Source of the DNA: Cyanophora paradoxa
Lineage: Eukaryota; Glaucocystophyceae; Cyanophorales; Cyanophoraceae
Assembly (NCBI GenBank): GCA_004431415.1
Contig: QPMI01000533.1
Span: 248,001-312,000 of the forward strand
Direction: 5' to 3'
DNA: 64,000 bases
The notes beneath the pieces are model-generated. The model searched no databases. It was not told the origin of the DNA and worked only from the letters and a program-made list of their open reading frames with translations. The translations under genes and the position numbers were made by a program. Shown here piece by piece: positions 31,833 to 40,900 of the stretch. Within the stretch, counting starts at the first letter, position 1, and each line of letters opens with the position of its first letter.

Positions 31833-32573
31833 TTACTGCCCGAGCCTAGCGAACTTGCGTAACTCGGCCTCGCCCTGTACCCAGTGGCTGGTGTCGGTCA
31901 TCCAATCACGTACCTCCCTCTGACGCTTGAGTGACTCACGCTGCTCAGGTGAGGGGGAGGGGGGGCCGTAGAGGAGGGGCCGCGGCGGGGGTACCATGCC
32001 AAAGTTTGCCCACTCGGGGGGTATACCGAATTCGCCTTGAACGATCCTCTGCGGTGTGAAGTATTGGCCGTCGCTCAGCGCCAGGTGGTAGAAGGCGTTT
32101 CGCAGTCGTCTGAGGAAGCGGGGCTGCGCTGTCTGCGGGTCAAGGCTCTCAAAGCGCCACGGTGCAACAAAATCGATGATTCGCTGCTGTACCTGCGCGG
32201 GCAGGGCAAGGATCTGGCTCTTGCGGTTCGCAAAGGCCGTCCATAGGGCTTTCAGGTCCGCCCAATCGCCGTTCAGATCCCTGCGTTCGCGCCTCAGATG
32301 AGATCTCGGCCTGATTGTCATACCCATCAAGCTCGCAGCCCTGATCATGTCCTCGTCCGGCCAATCTCGCTCGTCGTTAAACTCGTCTCTGATCCAACGC
32401 ACTAAATAGAGCACGCGCTCCATGAAGTTCTCCGCCGGCGAGCCGCCCACTGAGGACGTGCGCCTCCCCTCCAGCACTGCGTTCGCATCCTCCAAGTCCA
32501 CGTTCCGCTGCAGGATCTCCCCATCGTTGTAGGTGTTGTTGTACAGCACGTCGGACTCGCGGGTTCGCGCCAT
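31833..32573 (-). CDS. Virus-like protein, paralogue 1 with LPxxxQxxI (F-box-like) motif (246 aa)
   Basis: Intronless. Paralogous to 33398-33976 through the central block LKALWTAFANRKSQILALPA followed by QVQQRIIDFVAPW (~residues 110-142), which in the other copy reads LKQLWMAFVSRKSMIPHLPE then EIQRLIFEKWW. The LP-x-x-x-Q-x-x-I core resembles an F-box start, a ubiquitin-ligase adaptor motif common in large DNA viruses, but is too short to assign. N-terminal part is acidic; C-terminal part carries PPPRPLLYG. The start is fixed by a 36-bp leader shared with the next upstream gene (CAGCGAGCCGCGAGC directly before ATG). The stop of 32610-33341 lies 36 bp upstream of this start. Confidence 0.7.
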   Translation of the reverse strand: MARTRESDVLYNNTYNDGEILQRNVDLEDANAVLEGRRTSSVGGSPAENFMERVLYLVRWIRDEFNDERDWPDEDMIRAASLMGMTIRPRSHLRRERRDLNGDWADLKALWTAFANRKSQILALPAQVQQRIIDFVAPWRFESLDPQTAQPRFLRRLRNAFYHLALSDGQYFTPQRIVQGEFGIPPEWANFGMVPPPRPLLYGPPSPSPEQRESLKRQREVRDWMTDTSHWVQGEAELRKFARLGQ

Positions 32574-32609
32574 GCTCGCGGCTCGCTGAGAATTTCTACC
32601 TGTACCCCC
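32574..32609 (-). promoter_or_regulatory. Shared leader/promoter element copy 1
   Basis: On the minus strand: GGGGGTACAGGTAGAAATTC then TCAGCGAGCCGCGAGC, ending at the ATG of the 31833-32573 gene. An almost identical copy precedes the gene that starts at 33341. Confidence 0.65.
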
Positions 32610-33341
32610 TCACTGGCCGAAGTGCGACGGTCCCCAGTCGAGGTCGGGGTGGGGCCATGGGGGCCTTGGGCGGGGTACGATGCTCCCGCTTGCCAGCTCC
32701 ATGTACTCCCCCACGGGGTTGTCTTCGTTTGCGAGGTCCTTGTAGTTGCCCTTTACGAGATCCGCCGCCGCTTTGCGCCAGCGAACGGCCACGTTGTACG
32801 TGTTGTCGATGATGTTCTGCACCGTACCCTCCATGGGTGTTAGGGACGGTGTGTAGGTGAGATAGTCGTCTTCCCTCTTGCGCAGACTCAATTCCCTTTC
32901 GTAGTACTCCACTGCGCTTGGGAGGGCTTTGAGCTCCACCGCGTGCTGGCCCGGGTCCGACGAGCTAATGAGCCCGGAGCGCTGCAGTGCGTTCACAGCC
33001 GCCCGCAGCATGATTTTGCCCACCCCCCGCATCGAATCCCTCTGCTCGGGCGTCCCGTACCCCCCCTGCGGCCCGTAATCGTTGTAATAGCTCTCTATTT
33101 CAACGGTGGCTGGGCTAGTGCCGACGCGAGGCTTGACAAAGCCGTACAGCCATGCCATAGCGTCGTTGTCCGCGGAGCGGCCACTGTCGGGAGAGGATGA
33201 GAACACTTCGATTTTGAATTCCCTGGTCCGCGGGTTGACTCGCGTCATTAGGTTGAGGGGGAAGCGCGCATTCCCGAATTTATCGGGAAAGAGGCGGTGT
33301 AGCTTGAACCACGCTTCCTGATCGCCGTAGGTGTACGACAT
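32610..33341 (-). CDS. GNAT-like virus-encoded protein (243 aa)
   Basis: Intronless minus-strand ORF between the two paralogues. Residues ~100-160 carry a GNAT-type pattern: RDSMRGVGKIMLRAAVNALQ (the R/Q-x-x-G-x-G/A acetyl-CoA loop and helix), then AVELKALPSAVEYYERELSL, which matches the V-x-A-x-x-x-A-x-x-F/Y-Y-E-x-x-L motif of GNAT acetyltransferases. The N-terminal part is beta-rich (FPLNLMTRVNPRTREFKIEV). It would acetylate an unknown substrate if active. Upstream is the shared leader copy 2; the downstream gene follows after 36 bp. GNAT assignment is by motif only. Confidence 0.6.
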   Translation of the reverse strand: MSYTYGDQEAWFKLHRLFPDKFGNARFPLNLMTRVNPRTREFKIEVFSSSPDSGRSADNDAMAWLYGFVKPRVGTSPATVEIESYYNDYGPQGGYGTPEQRDSMRGVGKIMLRAAVNALQRSGLISSSDPGQHAVELKALPSAVEYYERELSLRKREDDYLTYTPSLTPMEGTVQNIIDNTYNVAVRWRKAAADLVKGNYKDLANEDNPVGEYMELASGSIVPRPRPPWPHPDLDWGPSHFGQ

Positions 33342-33380
33342 TTGCTCGCGGCTCGCTGAGAATATCTACCTGTACCCCCA
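33342..33380 (-). promoter_or_regulatory. Shared leader/promoter element copy 2
   Basis: Minus strand GGGGGTACAGGTAGATATTC then TCAGCGAGCCGCGAGCAA before the ATG at 33341; one base differs in the TAGA(A/T)ATTCTC core from copy 1. A weaker TAGAATTTCTC occurs before the start at 33976 and, in the other orientation, GAGAAATTCTA before the exonuclease ATG. Confidence 0.65.
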
Positions 33381-33397
33381 CTCCCGGTCGGGGTACC

Positions 33398-33976
33398 TCA
33401 TTCGAGCCTCCTACGCTTCGCCTCCTTCTCTTCCGCTTCGCGTATGTACTGCTCCTGCCAGCGGGGGGGTAGCATCTCCAGGGGCATTGTGTAGTTCTCC
33501 TCGAGTGATTCCTGCCAGGGTAGCAGGGGCCGCGGCATCTGACGATTGTAACTGTCGCGGATGTGGAAGTAATCGACTACCCAGTTACGGAACACCTCCA
33601 ACGGTTGGTAGGGCTCGTTTGCCGTCGTCAGAGGCCGCTCGGCCGTCCACCACTTCTCGAAGATGAGCCGCTGAATCTCTTCTGGGAGGTGCGGTATCAT
33701 GCTCTTCCGGCTCACGAATGCCATCCAGAGCTGTTTCAGTACGTTTATGATACCGTACTCCCCAAAGCCCCAGCGGTAGGGTCCGGCGGGCCGCATGTCC
33801 ATGCTATCCCCGAACGCGTTCATGGCCAAATAGAGATTCGGCTTCAGCTTGTTGTACGGAGGTACGTATCCATTGCGCTTGGCCCCCGTGTTCGCTCTTA
33901 TCCAGGGGATCAAATCTCTAACGTTCTCCACCATTCCCTTCACCTCGTCCCTCGTTGTTAGCTCGGGGTATGACAT
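33398..33976 (-). CDS. Virus-like protein, paralogue 2 with LPEEIQxxI (F-box-like) motif (192 aa)
   Basis: Intronless. The start at 33976 (MSYPELTTRDEVKG) is chosen over the upstream in-frame ATG because it leaves a 43-bp divergent promoter gap to the exonuclease gene and aligns with the neighbour's MSYTYGDQ start. Shares with 31833-32573 the block LKQLWMAFVSRKSMIPHLPE and following EIQRLIFEKWW; the C-terminus is basic/acidic (EEKEAKRRRLE), possibly nuclear. The LPEEIQRLI motif is F-box-like. Divergent from the YqaJ-type exonuclease. Confidence 0.7.
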   Translation of the reverse strand: MSYPELTTRDEVKGMVENVRDLIPWIRANTGAKRNGYVPPYNKLKPNLYLAMNAFGDSMDMRPAGPYRWGFGEYGIINVLKQLWMAFVSRKSMIPHLPEEIQRLIFEKWWTAERPLTTANEPYQPLEVFRNWVVDYFHIRDSYNRQMPRPLLPWQESLEENYTMPLEMLPPRWQEQYIREAEEKEAKRRRLE

Positions 33977-34019
33977 TTGCAATTGCACACAACGAGAAAT
34001 TCTAAACGCTACTGCAACG

Positions 34020-34655
34020 ATGGACCTACAACAGGGGAGCGCGGCGTGGCACGCTGCGCGCCGCGAAAAGCTAACCGCCTCGAACTTTGCCGCCGCGTGC
34101 GGCATCAACCCGTGGAAATCCAGGGCCCGCCTCTGGGCGGAGCTGAGCGGGATCGCGGAGGAAAACAACTTTGACAACCCTGCCCTAACCTACGGGCACG
34201 ACTACGAGCCCCTCGCGGTCTCTATCTACAAGGCACTGAACGATAACGTGGACATTCAACACACTGGACTGCACGAACACAAAGAAATGCCGTTCCTCGC
34301 CGGGAGCCCCGACGGACTGATAGGAAATGATAGGATTTTAGAGGTGAAATGCCCTTACAAGGGCGAACTTTACGATAGCGTTCCTACCTATTACATGCCA
34401 CAACTTCAGGGCCTGTTGGACATAACGGGCCGCGACTGGGCCGAACTTTTCTGTTTCACGCCTCTGCGCGTGCAGACGTGGTACGTCAGACGGGACGAGA
34501 GGTACATCAAGCTCATGAGGAGGTGCTTACAGCTGTTTTGGATGCACGTCAAGGAGGGTACGCCGCCCGAGCCCTACAGCGATCGAATGAAGTCAGAGAA
34601 CCTCAGCGAGGAGCAGGCGGCGCTGCGCGAGTTTAAGTCGTACGCCCTCCTCTAG
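34020..34655 (+). CDS. YqaJ-like viral recombinase / lambda-type exonuclease (211 aa)
   Basis: PD-(D/E)XK nuclease used by many phages and large DNA viruses to resect DNA ends for annealing recombination. Motifs: N-terminal QGSAAWHAARREKLTASNFA (W-x-x-x-R-x-x-x-xTAS), TYGHDYEPLAV (G-x-x-x-E helix), AGSPDGLIG then ILEVKCPYKG (the D...E-x-K catalytic core at residues ~100-120), and VPTYYMPQLQ (the Y-x-x-Q motif). Length fits single-domain members. ATG at 34020 is taken from the start of homology; longer upstream frame overlaps the divergent gene. With the SF3 helicase and the candidate ssDNA-binding protein it forms a plausible replication-recombination set. Confidence 0.88.
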   Translation: MDLQQGSAAWHAARREKLTASNFAAACGINPWKSRARLWAELSGIAEENNFDNPALTYGHDYEPLAVSIYKALNDNVDIQHTGLHEHKEMPFLAGSPDGLIGNDRILEVKCPYKGELYDSVPTYYMPQLQGLLDITGRDWAELFCFTPLRVQTWYVRRDERYIKLMRRCLQLFWMHVKEGTPPEPYSDRMKSENLSEEQAALREFKSYALL

Positions 34656-34705
34656 TGTCCCGACCCTCTCAGATATTAATTTAAAGATCTGGGAGGGTCG
34701 GGACA
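34656..34705. terminator. Hairpin 1 directly after the exonuclease stop
   Basis: Arms TGTCCCGACCCTCTCAGAT (34656-34674) and ATCTGGGAGGGTCGGGACA (34687-34705) pair with a single G-T, loop AT-rich. The stem begins at the base after the TAG stop, so it may form mRNA 3' ends or be a DNA element. Confidence 0.75.
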
Positions 34706-34744
34706 CGTCTCTTGGTCAGACTACTTATGTACGCCCTCCTCTAG

Positions 34745-34794
34745 TGTCCGGACCTTTCCAATAATCTATAAAGAAAGTAGGGAGGGTCCGGACA
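34745..34794. repeat. Hairpin 2, duplicated copy with compensatory changes
   Basis: The ~90-bp unit starting ACGCCCTCCTCTAGTGTCC and ending CACGTCTCTTGGTC is repeated. In copy 2 the arms read TGTCCGGACC and GGTCCGGACA where copy 1 has TGTCCCGACC and GGTCGGGACA: both arms changed so pairing is kept. Confidence 0.75.
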
Positions 34795-34830
34795 CGTCTC
34801 TTGGTCGGACTCACCGTAGCTTGGTGTAGC

Positions 34831-37687
34831 TCAGGCCCAGGCCGGGAAGGCGCGTCTGTAATGAATCAGACCGCGCAGGATTTGGTTGAGCTGCTCGGTG
34901 CAGGGGGGCGGGAAGGCGAGGCCGCGGAGGGCCATAGAGACGTAGCGGAAGGGGTGGGGGAGGCGGCCCCTGTTATCCCACATGGCGTCCACTATGGCGT
35001 TGTGGACCACTTGCTCTGGGAGGGCGGGACGGGCCTGCGCGCACCGTTTCAGGGCCCTCAGCAGCCCTCGAAGATGTTGGAGTTGGCGTGCACCAGGGGG
35101 AGGGAGGGCTGGGACGGCGGCGGCGAGCCCGGGGCCGAGCCCTGGGTGGCGAGGGCCTGCGAGGGCGCCGGCTCCAGCTCCATCTCGAAGATACCGCCCT
35201 CGACGTCGACGGTCACGGGCGGCGAGGCCGGGATCGCGCCGGCCTGCTGCGTGGCGGGGACCTGAGCCGAGAAGTTCTCGAGCCGCCACTCGCGGCAGCC
35301 CTGGCACTCACCTGGACGAAGGCGGCGCGGTTGGCGACGGGCGGAGCCGAGAGGGCCTGCGCGGGGGCGTCACTCACAGAAGCCGAAGGCGCCGGCCTTG
35401 TGGGGCGGGGCGTCGGGGTCGCGGGGCGTGCTATAGGCCTCCGAGCCCTCCGATTCAGAGTCACTCACCGAGCTGAGAGGGTGCGGTGAGAAGAGGCCGA
35501 GGCGGGCCTTCTTGGCGGGCAGGAGGTGGGAGCCGTTGCGGGCGCAATCGCCGCCATGGGCGCACCTCTCTCCGTGGGTGGGGCAGAGGGCCGGGGGCGA
35601 GGGCGCCGGCACCGGCGCCTCGACGTCCCAGTCCGCCAGCTCGGGGAGGCCGTGCTCGTCGAACGCCAGCGCGGGCCGCCCGCTGAAGCCGAACGGGGCG
35701 GGGGGCGAGAGCGCGTTGTCCCCGACGCCCCAGACGGCGCTGAACGCCGCATCGTCCCAGCGCGCCTCCGCCTCCGCCTGGCCCTCGTCCCTTGCCTCGT
35801 CCACCTCCTTGGCGGAGAGCGACCCGATCTTGATGATGGAGGCCTGGATCAGCACAAACTCGCGCTGGAAGAATTGGACGAGCGGGATGGTAACTGCGGG
35901 AGAGGGGTGAGCGGGGAGAGCGCGGGGCGCAGGCCAAGGGCGGGGGCGCAGGCCAAGGGCGGGGCGGACGCACATTCGATGCCGTAGGCCACCTCCTTGA
36001 TGTAGCGGCCCCGGCGGCCGATCTCCTTGGCCAGCATGCTGCACTCCTTGCGCGCCGGGTGGCCGTGGCCCCACTCCATGGCGATCATCGCCTTCGCCAG
36101 ACGGACGCCCTCGATGTGCCACTCGTCCATCTCCGCCTCCAGCTTGGCGCAGATGCGCATCCAGAAGAAGACGCGCTTGAGCTTGTCGCGGTCGAATTCG
36201 GCGTCGCCGCTCTTGCTGCCCCAGTCGCACAGGTCCGTCTCCTCCGCCTTCTTCACCTTCTCGTACCAGCACTTGATCTTCTCCGCCTGGCGCTGGAACT
36301 CGTCCGCCCGCGCCGTGAGAACGTCCGACTCCTCCTGCGCTCCGAGGGCCCGGGGTCAGGGAGGAGAGGCGGGCTAAGCGGGGCGGCGGCGGACCGTGTG
36401 CGAGAGCTCGCCGACGATCACGGAGATGGCCGCCGAGAGGATCTCACGGGCGCGGGCCGGCCCGTTTGGGTGGCCCTCGCGCAGAACCTCCTCCAGCTTC
36501 AGCACGGCCGCCCGCGCGAGATCGCGGTGGCGCTGGCGGGTCTCGTCGCTCCGGCCCTGATCCACGAGAAGCTGGAGCTGGGCCGCATGCCGGAGTCGCA
36601 GACGCTGGCGTACTTCCGAAGGGCCGCGCAGGAGAGCACCTTCTGCACGCTGACCAGCCAGTACGCGTAGCCCAGCGGGCTCTCCGCGCTCGGGTTCTCT
36701 CCGACCTGCGGACGCGACCTTAGCGCGCGCAGGGGCAGGGGAAAGGGGAAAGGGCGGGCTCTCGCGCACGTAAATGTCATCGGCGCAGGAGAGGAACATG
36801 TGATCAACGACGTCGAAGAAGCCGCCGGACGGGAGCGTGCCGACGCCGTGGTACGCGCCTTGGATGGTCTCGCCGGCGCAGATGCCGGCCTGGACGGTGA
36901 CGGTGTACTGCGAGGCCGGCGGCCCCTCCTTGACGTAGACGAAGTTGAGGTCGTACTTCTTGGCGTACGTCGGGTTGATGCGCTTGGTGACGATGACGTA
37001 ATCGCACCGAACGCCGAGGCCGGACGGGCTGGCCTTCTCCTTCTCCGTCACCGACGCCAGGCACTGATCCCGCGCGATCAAGAGCTGCGGCGGCCCGCGC
37101 GTGAGCAAGCGCGGGCACGCGAGCGCAGGGAAGGGCCCTCACCCCTAAGGCGCCGCCGCTGCCGGATTTGAGGTCCGCGAGGAACTCCTTCTGCTCCGGA
37201 GTGCCGGAGAAGATCGCGCGCGGATGGAAATCGCGATGGAGCGCGATGCTGTTGAAGCAGCCCGCCGCCGCATTGTCGGACATCAGCAACAGCGCCACAT
37301 CGCCGTGCGTGAAGCCGTACTTCGCCTTCACATACTCCGGCAGCTCGTGAATGCTGTAAGGCACGATCTGCGCGCGGGGCACGCGAGCCGGGGCATGTGA
37401 GCCGGGGCCGAAGCGGTGCGGGCGAAACCGCGAACCTCGTTGAACTTATTAACCGGCGTGAACTGGCCCTTGGTCTTCAAGCGCTTCGGGTGGCCGTCCG
37501 TGTTCTGGATCTTCTTCAGCCCGCCGAACGGCTCGAAGCGCGGCACGCCGGCCGAGTTGAACACGCTATCGCAGGTCATCGCGTTGAGCGCCTCCTCCGC
37601 TGACAGGCTGCCGAGATCGCGGGCTATGCTGTCCTGCTCGCCGGGCTGCTGCTGCTTCGCGCAGGAGCGGAAGGTCGCCGCCTGCAT
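34831..37687 (-). CDS. Intron-containing virus-like gene of unknown function, possibly with two frameshifts
   Basis: Not recognised. Starting at 37687 (MQAATFRSCAKQQQPGEQDS), exons join through short introns: NKFNE|IVPYSIHELPEYV across 37368-37435; ..GGALG|LLIARDQC near 37094-37142; ..CADDIY|VGENPSAES near 36705-36768; SHT|EESDVLTARADEF near 36280-36345; VAYGIE|..TIPLVQFFQRE near 35897-35972; two more near 35270-35390. All begin GT and end AG. The product has a globular N-terminal half (MSDNAAAGCFNSIALHRDFH; DYVIVTKRINPTYAKKY), a helical middle (DKLKRVFFWMRICAKLEAEM) and a Pro/acidic linker, ending HYRRAFPAWA. The frame shifts without a visible intron near 36585 and near 35070, so it may be decaying or contain sequence errors. 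Divergent from the SF3 gene, 306 bp apart. Confidence 0.55.
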
Positions 37688-37993
37688 CGCGAGTGTTACT
37701 GCCCGCGATGTCTCAACGGATTCCGTTCAACGTCGTACCCCCGCTGGCTTGTTCCCTCCCCAACTCGCGAAGACTCAGACTTGAAGCCCGCTTCCCCCCC
37801 CCCCTCAAAATGCGTACCCCCCTTGGGCTCGAACCCCGGTCGGTTTCTCGCTTTTTTGACTGCCCAGTCCGGCGATGCAATGCAGGCCGCTCGTTCAAAT
37901 CGGCTGGGACCTTGGCGCCAGAACCTTCGCAGCGCGCGCAGCACTCCCAGCAGAGCGCGCGCAGCACCGGCGGCAGCATCGGCGGCAGCAGCA
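37688..37993. promoter_or_regulatory. Divergent promoter region
   Basis: 306-bp gap between the two divergent intron-containing genes; contains a C-tract and GTACCCCC words. No clear TATA box recognised. Confidence 0.4.
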
Positions 37994-40900
37994 TGTCTCG
38001 GCTCGCGCTCCCTCCGGAGATCCCGGCTAAGCTGGCGAAGAACACGCTGTACGACGTTCTCTGCGTCGGCGACAGCTTCGGCGTCGATTGGACGGTGTTC
38101 GAGGCCGGTATCAGCGACCAGGCGAAGGAGGCGCAGGCGCGTGCGCTGGAGGATGGCATGCAGTTCAGCCCGAACAGCAAGGATGTGCTGCGCAAGACCG
38201 AGCTGGCCGAGCGCAAGCGCAAGCTGGCCGCGGCGCGGACCTTGAACCTCGAGGGCGCCCCCGGCCCGTCGGTGCAGTTCTCCATCGACTCCGTCCTGTC
38301 GCGGCTGCGGCTCGCGGAGGTGCTCGCTGCCTCTTTCTCCCTCGCGCGCCCGGCTCGCAGCGGCTGAGGCGCCGCCGCGCTCGCAGGACGCGGACGTGCG
38401 GGCGATGCACGCGGCGCTGAACATGACGGAGGAGAACTTCGACACACCGAGCAAGCCGAAGCCCGGGCGGGATGCCGACGCCCGCCGGCTGTTCGCGGCG
38501 CAGCGCCTGCGGCTGCTCATGGGCGCCGTGCCCCGGCACATCGCCAAGGGCGAGTGGCGCACGATTGGCCTGCTGGCGGGCCCGGAGGAGTTCTACTTCA
38601 ACCGCATGGCGGAGGCGGCCCCGCACCTGCTCTGGCTGCTGGTGCTCAGCTCGGACCCGGCCTACACGCCCGAGGTGCGCCCCCGGCCGCCCGTGCCCCC
38701 TCCCCGCCGACCCCCGCCGGCCCGCAGAGGCTGGCGAAGGGCATCATGGGCGTCGAGGCGCGCTGCATCATGCGGAACAGCCGCGCGTTCATCACGCGCC
38801 ACGAGAGCTCGGCGGTCTGGGGCGAGCGGCCGGACACCGGCGTCCTCACCGACGCCTACGCCATCCGCATCGTGCTGGAGGCGGCCTGCCGGACGTGCCG
38901 GGACCGCCACGGGCGCCAGGGCATCTGCGCCTTCGACCTGGTTCCTGAGTTCGAGGTGCCCGGCGTCACCATCGGCGACCGCGTGCAGGTGCGCCGTTTC
39001 CAGCCGTTTCTATTCGGATGCCATTTAGATGCTATTTAGACTATTTAGATGCCATTTAAACCCCCTCGCAGGTCATCCGCCGGTGCTCGATGCCGGACTC
39101 GCACGGGCGCCCCATGATCCACGGCGCCGTGAAGTACGTGGTGCCGCGGCGCACCCTCGCCCTCACCTTCTTCGTCCCCGTCTTCGACAAGGCGGCCGCC
39201 GCCGCCGCCGCCGCCGCCTCCCGCCCCCGCCCCATGCTCGCGGCCGCGGAGTCCTCGGATTCCGACTCGGATTCCGAGGCGGAGCGCGAGGCCGAGGCCG
39301 CCGCCGCGGCCCGGGCGCTGGACTTCACGGAGGAGGAGCTGGAGCGGGCGCGGAGCCTGCCGCGCGCCGGCCAGGCGATGGCCGCGGCCTTCCAGGCGGC
39401 GATCGGCGAGGCGACGGCCTCCGCCTCGGGCGCCCGGGCCGGCGGCAGCACGATCACGGCGGAGGGCCTCGCGCGCGCCATGCGCGTGGCCCAGGCCCAG
39501 GCCCAGGCGAAGGGCAAGGGCAAGGGCAAGGCCGCCTACATCGACCTGCGGTTCGAGGAGGAGGAGGCGGGTGCCCCGGCGGCGCGGCGCGATCTCGGCG
39601 AGGAGATGGAGGCGGCGGCCCCCCAGCCGACCGGTGCGCCCTCCCCGCCCCTAATTTCTGAGCCTAGGGCGTTCCAGAGGCGCCAAGGAATGACCCTGCC
39701 CTCAGAGGAGGAGCTGGAGGCCGAGCGCGAGATGGAGGAGGAGGCCGCGCTGGCGGCGGCGGCGGACGCGAAGGCCTCGCGCGAGCTGGAGGTGGCAGAG
39801 GAGTACGCGATGGAGCTGGAGCGCGAGCGCGAGCGCGAGGGCGAGCCCGATGCGGAGCTGGCGGCGACGGTGGAGGCGGGGGCGGGGGACACCTTCGAGC
39901 CCGAGCCCCCCGTCGACGAGTTCTACCCCCTCCCGCCCTCCCCCTCCCTCGAGGGCGCCCCGCCGCCGCCCGTGGAGGAGTTCTCGGACGACGAGCCCGG
40001 CGACGCGGGCCCCGCGCCGCCCCTCGCCTCGCCCCGCCGCCCGCCCGCCCCCGTGCCCCCGCCAGCCCCGCCGCCTCCGACGTCTCCTGGCGCCCGAGCG
40101 GCAACCCCTCGGCCTTCAGTCCCTTCCGCCCCTCGCAGCCCTCGCAGCGCCCGCCGCCCTCCGTCCAGGGTACCCCCTCGCCCGCCCCATCCCCTCGCCG
40201 CCGCGGGGCACGCCCGTCGCCACGCCCGCCTCCTCCCTCGGCCACATGCCCCCTCCGCCCCCTCCGGCCCCCCGCGCCGGCCGCCTCTCCCGCCGGGCCC
40301 AGCAGCGGCGCGAGCGCGAGCGGCAGCTGCTGCGCGATCAGCGGGCGGAGGCGGAGGCGGACCACGACGACGGCCAGGCGTCGGAGAGCGACGGCGAGCC
40401 GCCGCGCGCCACCAGGCTGGAGCTGGCGCGTGCGGAGCTGGCGGCGCAGCCGCGCGAGGCGCCCGAGATCGACATGTCCAAGTACGACGACGTGACAACG
40501 TACAGCAAGGACAACAAGTCCAAGAAGGAGGCGGCCATTCAGGATGCGCTCCGCCTCTTCGTCAAGAACAACGTGCGCCCCGCCCCCCTTAGCTGCGCGC
40601 CCCGCCCCCTTAGAGGCCGGAGGCGGCCGTGGCCCAGCTGCTTAAGGCGCTGGGCCCGGGCCGCCTTCGGCCGGTGCGCCCCCCCTCCCCGCGTTCGAAC
40701 CCCGCTAACCCCCTTTTGCCGGCGCAGCGGATCGTGCGCCAGAGACCCTACGGCCCGAACTCCCCGCCCACCTTCTACGTCGAGCTCCCGAACCTCTTCG
40801 TGTACGACAAGGTCAGCGCGAACAGGCACGCAGGGCGCGGGACGATGAAGGAGGTCATCCAGCTGCTGGCGATGACCTTCCACAAGACCTACGAGTCCAA

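Noticed and set aside
37815-37880. Possible tRNA (minus strand GGGGTTCGAGCCC resembles a T-arm)
   Set aside because: No D-arm or acceptor stem at the right distances.
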